From the NCBI RefSeq assembly GCF_041438865.1, contig NZ_CP109450.1, positions 868,001 to 932,000 of the forward strand: 64,000 bases of DNA, written 5' to 3'. Within the stretch, counting starts at the first letter, position 1, and each line of letters opens with the position of its first letter. Made by a program: the position numbers and the translations under genes. The DNA is from Streptomyces sp. NBC_01471 (GTDB taxonomy: Bacteria; Actinomycetota; Actinomycetes; Streptomycetales; Streptomycetaceae). Positions 1 through 7,886 of the stretch are shown in pieces. The notes beneath the pieces were generated by a model. It saw only the letters and a list, made by a program, of their open reading frames with translations. It searched no databases and had not been told where the DNA came from.

Positions 1-948
1 GATGTGGCGATCGTGGTGCTCACCGGACTCGCCGAGGGCGACGCCGGGCTGGCCGCCGTCGCCACCGGCGCACAGGACTACCTGGTCAAGGACCGGCTCG
101 AACCGGAGTCTCGGAGCCGCGCCGTCCGTTACGCCCTCCAGCGCAAGCAGGTCGAGCAGTCGGCCGCCGCGCTCCAGGCCAACCGGCTGATGGCCGAGGA
201 GAACGCCAGGCTGGAGCGGGGGCTGCTGCCCGTGCCGCTGCTGCGCGGGCGCGACTTCGAGGCCGTCGCGCGGTACACCCCGGGGCGGGCCCACGGACTG
301 CTCAGCGGCGATTTCTACGACGTGGTGCAGACCGCCGACCAGACGGTGCACGCGGTGATAGGCGATGTCTCGGGCCACGGGGCGGCCGAGGCGGCTCTCG
401 GCGTGTGTCTGCGGGTCGCCTGGCGGAGCGCCGTGCTGTGCGCGATGGAGCACCTGGAGCAGATCAGGCTGCTGGAGGAGATCCTCGTCGCCGAGCGCTC
501 CGATCCGAGCATCTTCGCCACCGTGACCTCGCTGGTCTTCCCGCCCGGCGGCCGCACCGTACGCGTCACCCGGGCCGGGCACCCCGGATTCCTCGTCCGG
601 CACGGCGCGGAGGTCGGCTGGACCGAACCGGGCGGCGGCATGGCCCTGGGGCTGGTGCCGGGCGCCGCCCGGTGGACCGAGACCGAGCTGCCGCTGCCCA
701 GCGGCGGGCAGATCGTGCTGTTCACCGACGGATTGTTCGAGGGCCGCACCGGTCCGGAGTCCCGGCTCGGGGAAGCGGGGCTGCTGGATCTCGCCCGAAG
801 ACACGGGGCGTTGCCCGCCACCGGGTTCGTCGACGCGCTGGTGCGCGGCGCGACCGAAGGGGCAGCGCCGTACGGAGGGCTCGCGGACGACGTGGCCGTC
901 CTGCACCTGGGATGGGGGCCGGCTCATCGTGAGCAGTCAGACCGTTAG
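1..948 (+). CDS. REC-PP2C (SpoIIE-type) phosphatase, 5' end outside window
   Basis: The frame is open from base 1, so the N-terminus is cut off by the window edge; 315 codons are visible. The first ~40 residues look like the end of a response-regulator receiver domain (TGLAEGDAG, then DYLVKD with the conserved Lys). A helical linker follows, then a SpoIIE/PP2C phosphatase domain from about residue 80. Its metal-binding motifs are present: SGDFYD, IGDVSGHG, FTDGLFE and DDVAVL. Such proteins usually dephosphorylate an anti-sigma-factor antagonist when the receiver is phosphorylated. The last 20 bp overlap the histidine kinase gene that starts at 929, so the two are translationally coupled. The actual target protein is not in view. 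Confidence 0.9.
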   Translation, partial: DVAIVVLTGLAEGDAGLAAVATGAQDYLVKDRLEPESRSRAVRYALQRKQVEQSAAALQANRLMAEENARLERGLLPVPLLRGRDFEAVARYTPGRAHGLLSGDFYDVVQTADQTVHAVIGDVSGHGAAEAALGVCLRVAWRSAVLCAMEHLEQIRLLEEILVAERSDPSIFATVTSLVFPPGGRTVRVTRAGHPGFLVRHGAEVGWTEPGGGMALGLVPGAARWTETELPLPSGGQIVLFTDGLFEGRTGPESRLGEAGLLDLARRHGALPATGFVDALVRGATEGAAPYGGLADDVAVLHLGWGPAHREQSDR

Positions 949-2605
949 CGGCGAGCACAGCGACATCGGGAACACCACGCCGGGCGGGGAGGGGCCGTCC
1001 GGTGACCGTCCGGCGGCGCCCCCGGCCCGGCCGGGCTTCCGGTCACGCCTCTCGGTGCAGAACTGGGTCCATCTGATCCTCGCCGGATTCGTGGTCGTGG
1101 TCTGCGGCTGCACCGCCGTCGGCGGTGTCTTCCTCGCCCGTACCAACGACCGGACCACCGCACTCGTCGACCGCATCCAGCCCGCCCGCTCCGCCTCCTT
1201 CCAGCTCCAGAAGGCGCTCCTCGACCAGGAGACGGGGGTCCGTGGCTACGCGCTCAGCGGCGACGAGTCCTTCCTGGAACCGTACGAGCAGGGCATCCGG
1301 GACGAGCGGCTGTACCGCGCCAGGGTCGGCACGTTCATCGGAACCGGGCGCCCCTACGCGCAGGACCTGGAACGGATCCGGCTGGCCGCGCTGAAATGGC
1401 GCGGCGAACAGGCCGGGCCGCTGATCGCCGCCGTACGGGCCGAGGGCCGCGGGACCGCGTCGGCCGGGCGCGTCGCGCGGAGCAAGTCCGCCTTCGACGG
1501 GCTGCGGGCCGACATGGCCGTCCAGCAGCGCCACATCGAGGCCGAAGCGGCGCGGGCTCGGTCCGGTCTTGACGCGTCCCGCCGTACCCAGAACCGGGTT
1601 CTGATCGCCCTGCTCGCGGCCTTCGCCCTGGTGGTGGTCACGCTCAGCGTGCTGTTGCACCGGATCGTGGGCCGTCCGCTGTACGCGCTGCGCACCTCGT
1701 CGGAGACCGTACGCGGCGGGGAGTTCCACCACCGGATCGAGGTCACGGGCCCCGCCGATGTGCGGGCCGTCGGAGCGGCCGTGGACGACATGCGGCGGCG
1801 GCTCGCCGACGAGCTGGCCGATTCCCTGGAGCGCGAGACGCTGCTCGCGGGGCAGACCGAGGAGCTGCGGCGGTCCAACTCGGAGCTGGAGCAGTTCGCC
1901 TATGTGGCCTCGCACGACCTCCAGGAACCGCTGCGCAAGGTCGCCTCGTTCTGCCAGCTGCTGGAGAAGCGGTACGGCGACGAGCTGGACGACCGGGGCA
2001 AGCAGTACATCGACTTCGCGGTCGACGGGGCCAAGCGGATGCAGGTCCTCATCAACGACCTGCTCACCTTCTCCCGGGTCGGCAGGGTCCTCGACGGCTG
2101 GAAGACCGTCGGCCTGGGCACCTCCCTGGACCGGGCGCTGGCCAATCTGGCGCTGGTGACCGAGGAGTCGGGGGCGACCGTCGTACGCCCGGACCCGCTG
2201 CCCGAGGTCACCGGTGACCCCACGTCGCTGGCCATGCTCTGGCAGAACCTGATCGGCAACGCGGTCAAGTTCCGCCGGGCCGGGCACCCTTCCGTCGTCA
2301 CCGTCGGCTGCACCGCCGAGGGCGACAGCTGGCACGTGACCGTGTCGGACAACGGCATCGGGGTGGCCCCGGAGTTCGCCGAGAAGATCTTCGTGATCTT
2401 CCAGCGCTTGCACGCACGGGACGAGTACGAGGGAACCGGGATCGGGCTCGCGCTCTGCCGGAAGATCGTCGAGTTCCACGGCGGCCGGATCTGGCTGGAC
2501 GAGTCGGTGGCGGAGGGCGCGTGCATCCACTTCACGCTCCCGGTCGCCCCCGACCCCGCCCTCGCGGCCGACCGCTCCACCACACCCCAGGGAGAGACCC
2601 CGTGA
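929..2605 (+). CDS. CHASE3-HAMP sensor histidine kinase
   Basis: 558 residues from a GTG start inside the preceding gene. A membrane helix (about 47-70) is followed by a CHASE3 sensor region, whose hallmark Ex(G)xRGYxL is seen as ETGVRGYAL near 101-109. A second helix (about 223-245) and a HAMP linker come next. The HisKA domain carries the phospho-acceptor His329 in SHDLQEPL, and the ATPase domain has LIGNAVKF, DNGIGV and GTGIGLAL. The H-box variant resembles kinases that pair with single-domain Rcp1-type regulators, and exactly such a regulator follows with a GTGA stop/start overlap. The three genes 1-3045 therefore read as one phosphorelay operon controlling a PP2C phosphatase. The stimulus is unknown. 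Confidence 0.92.
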   Translation: MSSQTVSGEHSDIGNTTPGGEGPSGDRPAAPPARPGFRSRLSVQNWVHLILAGFVVVVCGCTAVGGVFLARTNDRTTALVDRIQPARSASFQLQKALLDQETGVRGYALSGDESFLEPYEQGIRDERLYRARVGTFIGTGRPYAQDLERIRLAALKWRGEQAGPLIAAVRAEGRGTASAGRVARSKSAFDGLRADMAVQQRHIEAEAARARSGLDASRRTQNRVLIALLAAFALVVVTLSVLLHRIVGRPLYALRTSSETVRGGEFHHRIEVTGPADVRAVGAAVDDMRRRLADELADSLERETLLAGQTEELRRSNSELEQFAYVASHDLQEPLRKVASFCQLLEKRYGDELDDRGKQYIDFAVDGAKRMQVLINDLLTFSRVGRVLDGWKTVGLGTSLDRALANLALVTEESGATVVRPDPLPEVTGDPTSLAMLWQNLIGNAVKFRRAGHPSVVTVGCTAEGDSWHVTVSDNGIGVAPEFAEKIFVIFQRLHARDEYEGTGIGLALCRKIVEFHGGRIWLDESVAEGACIHFTLPVAPDPALAADRSTTPQGETP

Positions 2606-3045
2606 ACACCCCTGTCGAGCCCATCGAGGTCCTGCTCGTGGAGGACGACCCCGGCGACGAGCTGATGACCCGTGAGGCGTTCGCGGACAACAAGATCGGC
2701 AACACGCTTCATGTGGTGCGGGACGGCGAGGAGGCGCTCGACTTCTTCTACCGGCGCGGCGCCCATGCCTCCGCGCCGCGCCCGGATCTGGTGCTGCTGG
2801 ATCTGAACCTGCCCAAGTACGACGGCCGACAGGTGCTCGAACAGGTCAAGTCGGATCCGGAGCTCTGCGACATCCCCGTCGTGGTGCTGACGACGTCATC
2901 GGCCGAGGAGGACATCCTGCGCAGCTACCGGCTGCACGCCAACGCCTATGTCACCAAGCCGGTCGATCTGGAGCAGTTCATGTCCGCGGTGCGCCAGATC
3001 GACGACTTCTTCCTCACGGTGGTGCGGCTCCCGCACCGGATGTGA
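2602..3045 (+). CDS. single-domain response regulator, Rcp1-like
   Basis: 147 residues from the GTG that overlaps the kinase stop codon by 4 nt. It is a stand-alone receiver domain: acidic pocket VEDDPGD (14-19), phospho-acceptor Asp67 in LLDLNLP, a Thr/Ser switch in VLTTSS, and Lys119 in YVTKPVD. There is no output domain. It probably shuttles phosphate between the CHASE3 kinase and another receiver, perhaps the REC-PP2C protein at the start of the operon; that is inference from gene order. A strong hairpin spans its stop codon. Confidence 0.92.
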   Translation: MNTPVEPIEVLLVEDDPGDELMTREAFADNKIGNTLHVVRDGEEALDFFYRRGAHASAPRPDLVLLDLNLPKYDGRQVLEQVKSDPELCDIPVVVLTTSSAEEDILRSYRLHANAYVTKPVDLEQFMSAVRQIDDFFLTVVRLPHRM

Positions 3046-3056
3046 TCCGGTGCGGG
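3030..3056. terminator. hairpin spanning a stop codon
   Basis: Perfect 12-bp inverted repeat (CCCGCACCGGAT / ATCCGGTGCGGG) with a 3-nt loop. The loop and arm contain the TGA at 3043-3045. It lies between the convergent genes ending at 3045 and 3065, so it can serve as a bidirectional intrinsic terminator. No T-tract follows, which is usual in Streptomyces. Confidence 0.75.
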
Positions 3057-3064
3057 CCGGCGGG

Positions 3065-3436
3065 CTACTTGTTCTCCAGCTGGAGGTTCAGTTCCTTCTC
3101 CTGGTCACCGAGGGCCTCGCCCTGCTCCTCGACGGAGAACACGGTGCCCAGCGCGGTCCGCATCACGTCGACGGCGTGATAGCCGCCCTGCACGGTGGCC
3201 GTGACCGGTGCCGTGAGGCCGGCGGGGCGCAGCGGTCCCGGGTCCGCGTCCAGCACCTCGTAGGACGCCGTCCACACGGTCGGCCTGCCGGGAATCTCCG
3301 TCTGCGGGCTGTCCTCGGGTGCACGGTCGCTGGGGAAGGCCGAGCGCAGCGCGCCGAAGACAGCCGCCGCGTCCTCCTTCGAGTGGCCGGTGAGCGCCAC
3401 CGTGACGAGCGTGTCCTGGTTGTCCGTGTCGGCCAT
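3065..3436 (-). CDS. hypothetical protein, 123 aa
   Basis: I do not recognise a family. It is a small acidic protein without membrane segments or signal peptide and begins MADTDNQDTLVTVAL. The ATG at 3436 is preferred because an AAGGAAA ribosome site lies about 9-11 nt upstream; a GTG nine bases earlier (3445) is the alternative but sits directly against that site. The alternating hydrophobic pattern in VTVALTGHSKEDAAAVFGAL suggests an alpha/beta ferredoxin-like domain, which is only a guess. It lies downstream of, and in the same direction as, the aldehyde dehydrogenase gene, 65 bp after its stop. Confidence 0.7.
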   Translation of the reverse strand: MADTDNQDTLVTVALTGHSKEDAAAVFGALRSAFPSDRAPEDSPQTEIPGRPTVWTASYEVLDADPGPLRPAGLTAPVTATVQGGYHAVDVMRTALGTVFSVEEQGEALGDQEKELNLQLENK

Positions 3437-3501
3437 CGTGCTCACTTTCCTTGTCGGATCGCGCTGGGTAACGGGGACGGGTGCGGGGGGGGGCGGTCAG
3501 G

Positions 3502-4905
3502 TCACTCACCGGGATCGGCGCCGTGCCAGACCGTGGTGATGTTGCAGAACTCGCGGATCCCGTGGGCGGCGAGTTCGCGCCCGTACCCGGAGCGCTTGAC
3601 CCCGCCGAACGGCAGGGCCGGGTGGGAGGCGGTCATGCCGTTGAAGAAAACACCCCCCGCTTCGAGATCCCGTACGAACAGATCCACTTCCCCGTCGTCC
3701 CGGGTCCAGACATTGGAACTCAGACCGAACGGAGTGTCATTGGCCACCCTCACCGCCTCGTCGGCGCTCGTCACCCGGTAGACGGTGGCCACCGGGCCGA
3801 ACGCCTCCTCGTGGTGGATGCGCATATCGGTGGTGATGCCCATCAGGACGGTGGGCGAGAAGAACCAGCCGCGGTCGTCCCCCTCCGGCCGCCCGCCGCC
3901 GCAGAGCGCGGTCGCTCCCCTGCGTACGGCATCGTCGACCAGCTCCTCCAGATCGGTGCGGCCCTGCTCGGTGGCGAGCGGCCCGACGTCGGTCGACTCG
4001 TCCAGCGGGTCGCCGACCGTCAGTGCGGCCATCCGGGTGGTGAACTCCTCCGTGAACGCGTCATAGACATCCGTATGGACGATGAAGCGCTTGGCCGCGA
4101 TGCACGACTGCCCGTTGTTCTGCACCCGGGCCGTCACCGCGATCCGCGCGGCCCGCCCGACGTCGGCCGACGGCATCACGATGTACGGATCGCTGCCGCC
4201 CAGCTCCAGGACGGTCTTCTTGACCTCGTCGCCCGCGACGGCCGCGACCGAGCGGCCTGCGGGTTCGCTGCCGGTGAGGGTCGCCGCGGCCACCCGGGGG
4301 TCGCGCAGGATCGCCTCGACCGCGCCGGAGCCGATCAGCAGGGTCTGGAAGCAGCCCTGCGGGTATCCGGCCCGCTCGAAGAGTTCGCCCAGGTAGAGGG
4401 CGGTCTGCGGCACGTTCGACGCGTGCTTGAGCAGGCCCGTGTTTCCGGCCATCAGCGCGGGCGCGGCGAACCGTACGACCTGCCAGAGCGGGAAGTTCCA
4501 CGGCATGACGGCCAGCACGACGCCCAGCGGGCGGTAGCGGGTGTACGCACGGCCGGCGCCGGAGTCCTCCGCGTCGGCCCGGGACGGGTGTTCGTCGGCC
4601 AGCAGCTCGGCCGCGTGCTTGGCGTACCAGCGCATCGCCTTGGCGCACTTGGCGGCCTCGGCCCGGGCGGCGGCGACCGGCTTGCCCATCTCGGTGGTCA
4701 TCGTGCGCGCGATGTCCGCCTGCTCGCTCTCCAGCAGGTCGGCGGCGCGGTTCAGCAGCCGCGCCCGCTCGGCGAATTCCGTGGTGCGGTAGGAGCGGAA
4801 GGCGGCGTGCGCCGCCGCCAGACGGCGCTCGATCTCCTCGGCGCCCAGCGCCTCGAAGGTCTGGAGCGTTTCACCGGTGGCAGGGTTCACCGTGGCGATG
4901 GGCAT
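3502..4905 (-). CDS. NAD(P)-dependent succinate-semialdehyde-type aldehyde dehydrogenase
   Basis: 467 residues. The start is the ATG of MPIATVNPATGE at 4905, with a GAGGAGG site just upstream. The whole aldehyde dehydrogenase fold is present: PWNFP (Asn137), Lys160, LELGGSDP with the general base Glu234, and NNGQSCIA with catalytic Cys268. Length and N-terminus (I/VNPATGE) fit the GabD/Sad succinate-semialdehyde dehydrogenase group, which oxidises aldehydes such as succinate semialdehyde to the acid in the cytosol. The exact substrate cannot be read. It is divergent from a MarR gene with a shared 130-bp control region containing a perfect inverted repeat, so regulation by that MarR is likely. 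Confidence 0.92.
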   Translation of the reverse strand: MPIATVNPATGETLQTFEALGAEEIERRLAAAHAAFRSYRTTEFAERARLLNRAADLLESEQADIARTMTTEMGKPVAAARAEAAKCAKAMRWYAKHAAELLADEHPSRADAEDSGAGRAYTRYRPLGVVLAVMPWNFPLWQVVRFAAPALMAGNTGLLKHASNVPQTALYLGELFERAGYPQGCFQTLLIGSGAVEAILRDPRVAAATLTGSEPAGRSVAAVAGDEVKKTVLELGGSDPYIVMPSADVGRAARIAVTARVQNNGQSCIAAKRFIVHTDVYDAFTEEFTTRMAALTVGDPLDESTDVGPLATEQGRTDLEELVDDAVRRGATALCGGGRPEGDDRGWFFSPTVLMGITTDMRIHHEEAFGPVATVYRVTSADEAVRVANDTPFGLSSNVWTRDDGEVDLFVRDLEAGGVFFNGMTASHPALPFGGVKRSGYGRELAAHGIREFCNITTVWHGADPGE

Positions 4906-4998
4906 GGGTGGGTCCTCCTCGTACTCGCCCTCCGACCTTCGCCCGCCCGGTGCGCCGCCGCAACGCGGGCGGCGGGGCGGGGCACACCTGCCGGAATC

Positions 4999-5028
4999 GT
5001 TCGCGATGCGAACCGTCCGCCCTATGCT
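4999..5028 (+). promoter_or_regulatory. candidate MarR operator and leaderless promoter
   Basis: A perfect inverted repeat, GTTCGC-GAT-GCGAAC (4999-5013), overlaps a weak -35 (TTCGCG, 5000-5005). A -10 hexamer TATGCT (5023-5028) follows with a 17-bp spacer. The -10 lies exactly six bases before the ATG at 5035, the arrangement of leaderless actinobacterial transcripts. The repeat sits between marR and the divergent dehydrogenase gene, so one site could control both. Confidence 0.6.
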
Positions 5029-5034
5029 GACCCG

Positions 5035-5517
5035 ATGGCGATGATCAGGAGTGAGGAGCCGATGGGGATCGCGGCCGCGCTGGTGCGGACGTCGTTCCTG
5101 GTCCAGGCCGTGTACACGGAAGCCAGCCGGGAGTACGGACTGCCCGTGCAGCAGGCCCAGTTGATCTGCGTACTGATGGCTCAGCCGCGCGGCATGGGGG
5201 AATTGAGCACCATGCTGGGCCTGGAGAAGTCCAGCCTGACCGGTCTCGTGGACCGGGCGGAGCGGCGCGGGCTGGTGCACCGGGAGCCGGATCCGCTGGA
5301 CAGACGCGCGGTGCGGGTCGCCCTGTCCGACGAGGGCGCCAGGGTGTCCGGCGACTTCTGCGCCGACGCGAGCGTGCGGATGGAGGCGCTGGCCGACGGA
5401 GCGGGTCCGGCGGAGCGCGACCGGCTGGCGGCGTTACTGGGGCAGCTGGTGCGGGGCAACGAGGTGCCGGTGGTCTTCACGGAGCCGAAGCGGGCCGGGG
5501 CGGCGCCCTCGGCGTGA
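5035..5517 (+). CDS. MarR-family transcriptional regulator
   Basis: 160 residues if the ATG at 5035 is used, which a TATGCT -10 six bases upstream supports as a leaderless start. A second ATG at 5062 has a GAGGAG site and would give 151 residues. The winged helix-turn-helix is clear: GMGELSTMLGLEKSSLTGLVDR is the recognition region and RREPDPLDRRAVRVALSDEG-like text is the wing. MarR proteins usually repress a divergent gene and release it on binding a small phenolic or other ligand. The divergent aldehyde dehydrogenase is the obvious target, through the inverted repeat at 4999-5013. Confidence 0.9.
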   Translation: MAMIRSEEPMGIAAALVRTSFLVQAVYTEASREYGLPVQQAQLICVLMAQPRGMGELSTMLGLEKSSLTGLVDRAERRGLVHREPDPLDRRAVRVALSDEGARVSGDFCADASVRMEALADGAGPAERDRLAALLGQLVRGNEVPVVFTEPKRAGAAPSA

Positions 5518-5722
5518 AGGCGGGCCGCGTGGTGCGCGAAGGCGGGCCAAGGGAACGAGTTGTATGAACAAGTTCTGCGAAAGCTGACCGGAATCGGCTG
5601 AGTTGTTCGCTTCATATGCCGTGTTCCGCCACTTGCCTGCCACCAGCTCTTCCCTTTCACCCCCTCGTCTGGGAAGACTCGGCTGGATCAATCCCCTCAC
5701 ACCACGAGAGGTCCCCCTCCAC

Positions 5723-7780
5723 ATGCCTCAGTTCAATCGGCGCCGCTTCCTCCAGATCGCGGGCGCGACCGCGGGCTTCTCGGCCCTCTCGAACAGCATC
5801 GACCGTGCCGCCGCCATCCCCGCGAAGCGCCGCTCGGGAACGATCAAGGACATCGAGCACATCGTCGTCCTGATGCAGGAGAATCGTTCATTCGACCACT
5901 ACTTCGGTTCCATGAAGGGTGTTCGCGGCTTCGGCGACCCCCGCCCGGTGACACCCGTCGGGGGCAAGCCGGTCTGGTACCAGTCGGACGGCACCAAGGA
6001 CGTCCTGCCCTACCACCCGGACGCCGAGGATCTCGGCATGAAGTTCATCGCCGGCCTCGACCACGACTGGGCGGGCGGCCACAAGGCCTGGAACCAGGGC
6101 AAGTACGACCAGTGGATTCCCGCCAAGTCCGCGGGCACGATGGCCCATCTGACCCGCAAGGACATCCCGTTCCACTACGCGCTGGCCGACGCGTTCACGG
6201 TGTGCGACGCCTACCACTCGTCGTTCATGGGGGCCACCGACCCCAACCGCTACTACCTGTGGTCCGGTCACGTCGGCAATGACGGCAAGGGCGGCGGCCC
6301 GGTACTCGGCAACGCCGAGGCCGGGTACGACTGGACGACGTACCCGGAGCGCCTGGAGAAGTCCGGGGTCTCCTGGAAGATCTACCAGGACATCGGTGAC
6401 GGCCTGGACAAGGACGGCTCCTGGGGCTGGATCGACGACGCCTACCGCGGCAACTACGGCGACAACTCGCTGCTGTACTTCAACACGTACCGCAACGCCA
6501 AGGCCGGCGACCCGCTGTACGAGAAGGCGCGCACCGGCACGAACGCCAAGAACGGCGACGGCTTCTTCGACATCCTCCGGGCCGACGTGAAGGCGGACAA
6601 GCTGCCCCAGGTCTCCTGGGTCGCCGCCCCCGAGGCCTTCTCCGAGCACCCCAACTGGCCCGCGAACTACGGTGCCTGGTACGTCTCCCAGGTGCTGGAC
6701 GCGCTGACGTCGAACCCGGAGGTGTGGAGCAAGACGGCGCTCTTCGTCACCTACGACGAGAACGACGGCTACTTCGACCACGCCCTCCCGCCGTTCCCGC
6801 CGGCCTCCGCCGACCGGGGCGCCTCCACGGTGGACACCTCGCTCGACTACTTCCCCGGCGACGCGAGTTACGGTGCGGGACCCTACGGCCTCGGCCAGCG
6901 CGTCCCGATGACCGTCGTCTCCCCCTGGAGCACCGGGGGCTACGTCTGCTCCGAGGTCTTCGACCACACCTCGGTCATCCGCTTCATGGAGGCCCGCTTC
7001 GGTGTGGCGGAGCCGAACATCTCGCCCTGGCGGCGGGCCATCTGCGGTGACCTGACGTCGGCCTTCGACTTCGGTCTGCAGAACACCAGGCCCGCCACGC
7101 TGCCCGACACCGCCGGCTTCCGGCCGCCGGACAACGACCGGCACGACAGTTACGTACCGAAGGCGCCCGCGGACCCGGCGCTGCCCAAGCAGGAGGCCGG
7201 GTCGCGGCCGTCCCGTCCGCTGCCCTACGCCCCGCTGGTGGACGGGCAGGCGGCGCCGGCCGACGGGAAGTTCACGCTCACCTTCAGCGGGGGCGCGGAC
7301 GCCGGAGCCTGCTTCACGGTGACGTCGGCCAACCGCGGCGACGGGCCGTGGACGTACACCGCCGAGGCGGGCAAGAAGCTCTCGGACACCTGGAACACCT
7401 CCTACTCCAAGGGTTCCTACGATCTCTCGGTGTTCGGCCCGAACGGTTTCCTCCGTACGTTCAAGGGCCCCGGCTCCACCGCGGGCCCCGAGGTGACCGC
7501 GCGCCACCGGGCCGGCGACGGCTCGGTCGAGCTGACGATGACCAACGCGGGCGGCGCCGACTGCCACCTCACCGTCAGCAACGCGTACGGCGGGAAGAGC
7601 GAGACCTTCACGGTCCGCAAGGGGAAGACCGTGGTCCACACGGTGGACCTGCGCTCCACCCGGCAGTGGTACGACCTGACCGTGGTCTCGGACCTGGACG
7701 GCGGTTATCTGCGCCGGCTGGCCGGACATGTCGAGACCGGCAGGCCCGGGGTGAGCGACCCGGCGATCATCACCGGCTGA
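5723..7780 (+). CDS. secreted phosphocholine-specific phospholipase C
   Basis: 685 residues from the ATG at 5723 (GAGAGG 11 nt upstream). The N-terminus MPQFNRRRFLQIAGATAG is a Tat signal (RRRFLQ plus a hydrophobic stretch). A phosphoesterase domain follows with the family hallmark MQENRSFDHYFG (about 48-60) containing the Thr/Asn metal-site region, then YDENDGYFDH and the usual HTSVIRFMEARFG. Two C-terminal beta domains typical of bacterial PLC (from about 500 and 600) complete the family's normal length. It hydrolyses phosphatidylcholine/sphingomyelin-type headgroups outside the cell, usually for phosphate scavenging. I looked for a PHO box upstream and saw no convincing one. Confidence 0.93.
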   Translation: MPQFNRRRFLQIAGATAGFSALSNSIDRAAAIPAKRRSGTIKDIEHIVVLMQENRSFDHYFGSMKGVRGFGDPRPVTPVGGKPVWYQSDGTKDVLPYHPDAEDLGMKFIAGLDHDWAGGHKAWNQGKYDQWIPAKSAGTMAHLTRKDIPFHYALADAFTVCDAYHSSFMGATDPNRYYLWSGHVGNDGKGGGPVLGNAEAGYDWTTYPERLEKSGVSWKIYQDIGDGLDKDGSWGWIDDAYRGNYGDNSLLYFNTYRNAKAGDPLYEKARTGTNAKNGDGFFDILRADVKADKLPQVSWVAAPEAFSEHPNWPANYGAWYVSQVLDALTSNPEVWSKTALFVTYDENDGYFDHALPPFPPASADRGASTVDTSLDYFPGDASYGAGPYGLGQRVPMTVVSPWSTGGYVCSEVFDHTSVIRFMEARFGVAEPNISPWRRAICGDLTSAFDFGLQNTRPATLPDTAGFRPPDNDRHDSYVPKAPADPALPKQEAGSRPSRPLPYAPLVDGQAAPADGKFTLTFSGGADAGACFTVTSANRGDGPWTYTAEAGKKLSDTWNTSYSKGSYDLSVFGPNGFLRTFKGPGSTAGPEVTARHRAGDGSVELTMTNAGGADCHLTVSNAYGGKSETFTVRKGKTVVHTVDLRSTRQWYDLTVVSDLDGGYLRRLAGHVETGRPGVSDPAIITG

Positions 7781-7788
7781 CCGCTGTT

Positions 7789-7821
7789 GGTGCCGGGCCC
7801 CGCGAGCCGGGGCCCGGCACC
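7789..7821. terminator. bidirectional hairpin terminator
   Basis: Perfect 14-bp inverted repeat (GGTGCCGGGCCCCG / CGGGGCCCGGCACC) with a 5-nt loop. It lies between the phospholipase C stop (7780) and the convergent gene ending at 7887. Confidence 0.8.
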
Positions 7822-7886
7822 GGAACGGACGCTGTCAGCACCGACAGCAGCCGGAGCGTGGCGGGACCCGGACCGGGCCGTGCTGT

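Noticed and set aside
5566..5575. GAACAAGTTC upstream of phospholipase C, LexA-like
   Set aside because: The half-sites are two bases apart; the LexA box needs four. It may be a different operator, but no support was found.
5604..5640. Possible PHO box upstream of phospholipase C (GTTCGC, GTTCCG)
   Set aside because: Half-sites are 18 bp apart, not the 11- or 22-bp spacing of Streptomyces PHO boxes, and neither half matches GTTCACC well.
5888..7729. 613-codon antisense frame opposite phospholipase C
   Set aside because: Typical antisense shadow of G/C third-position codons; no domain seen.
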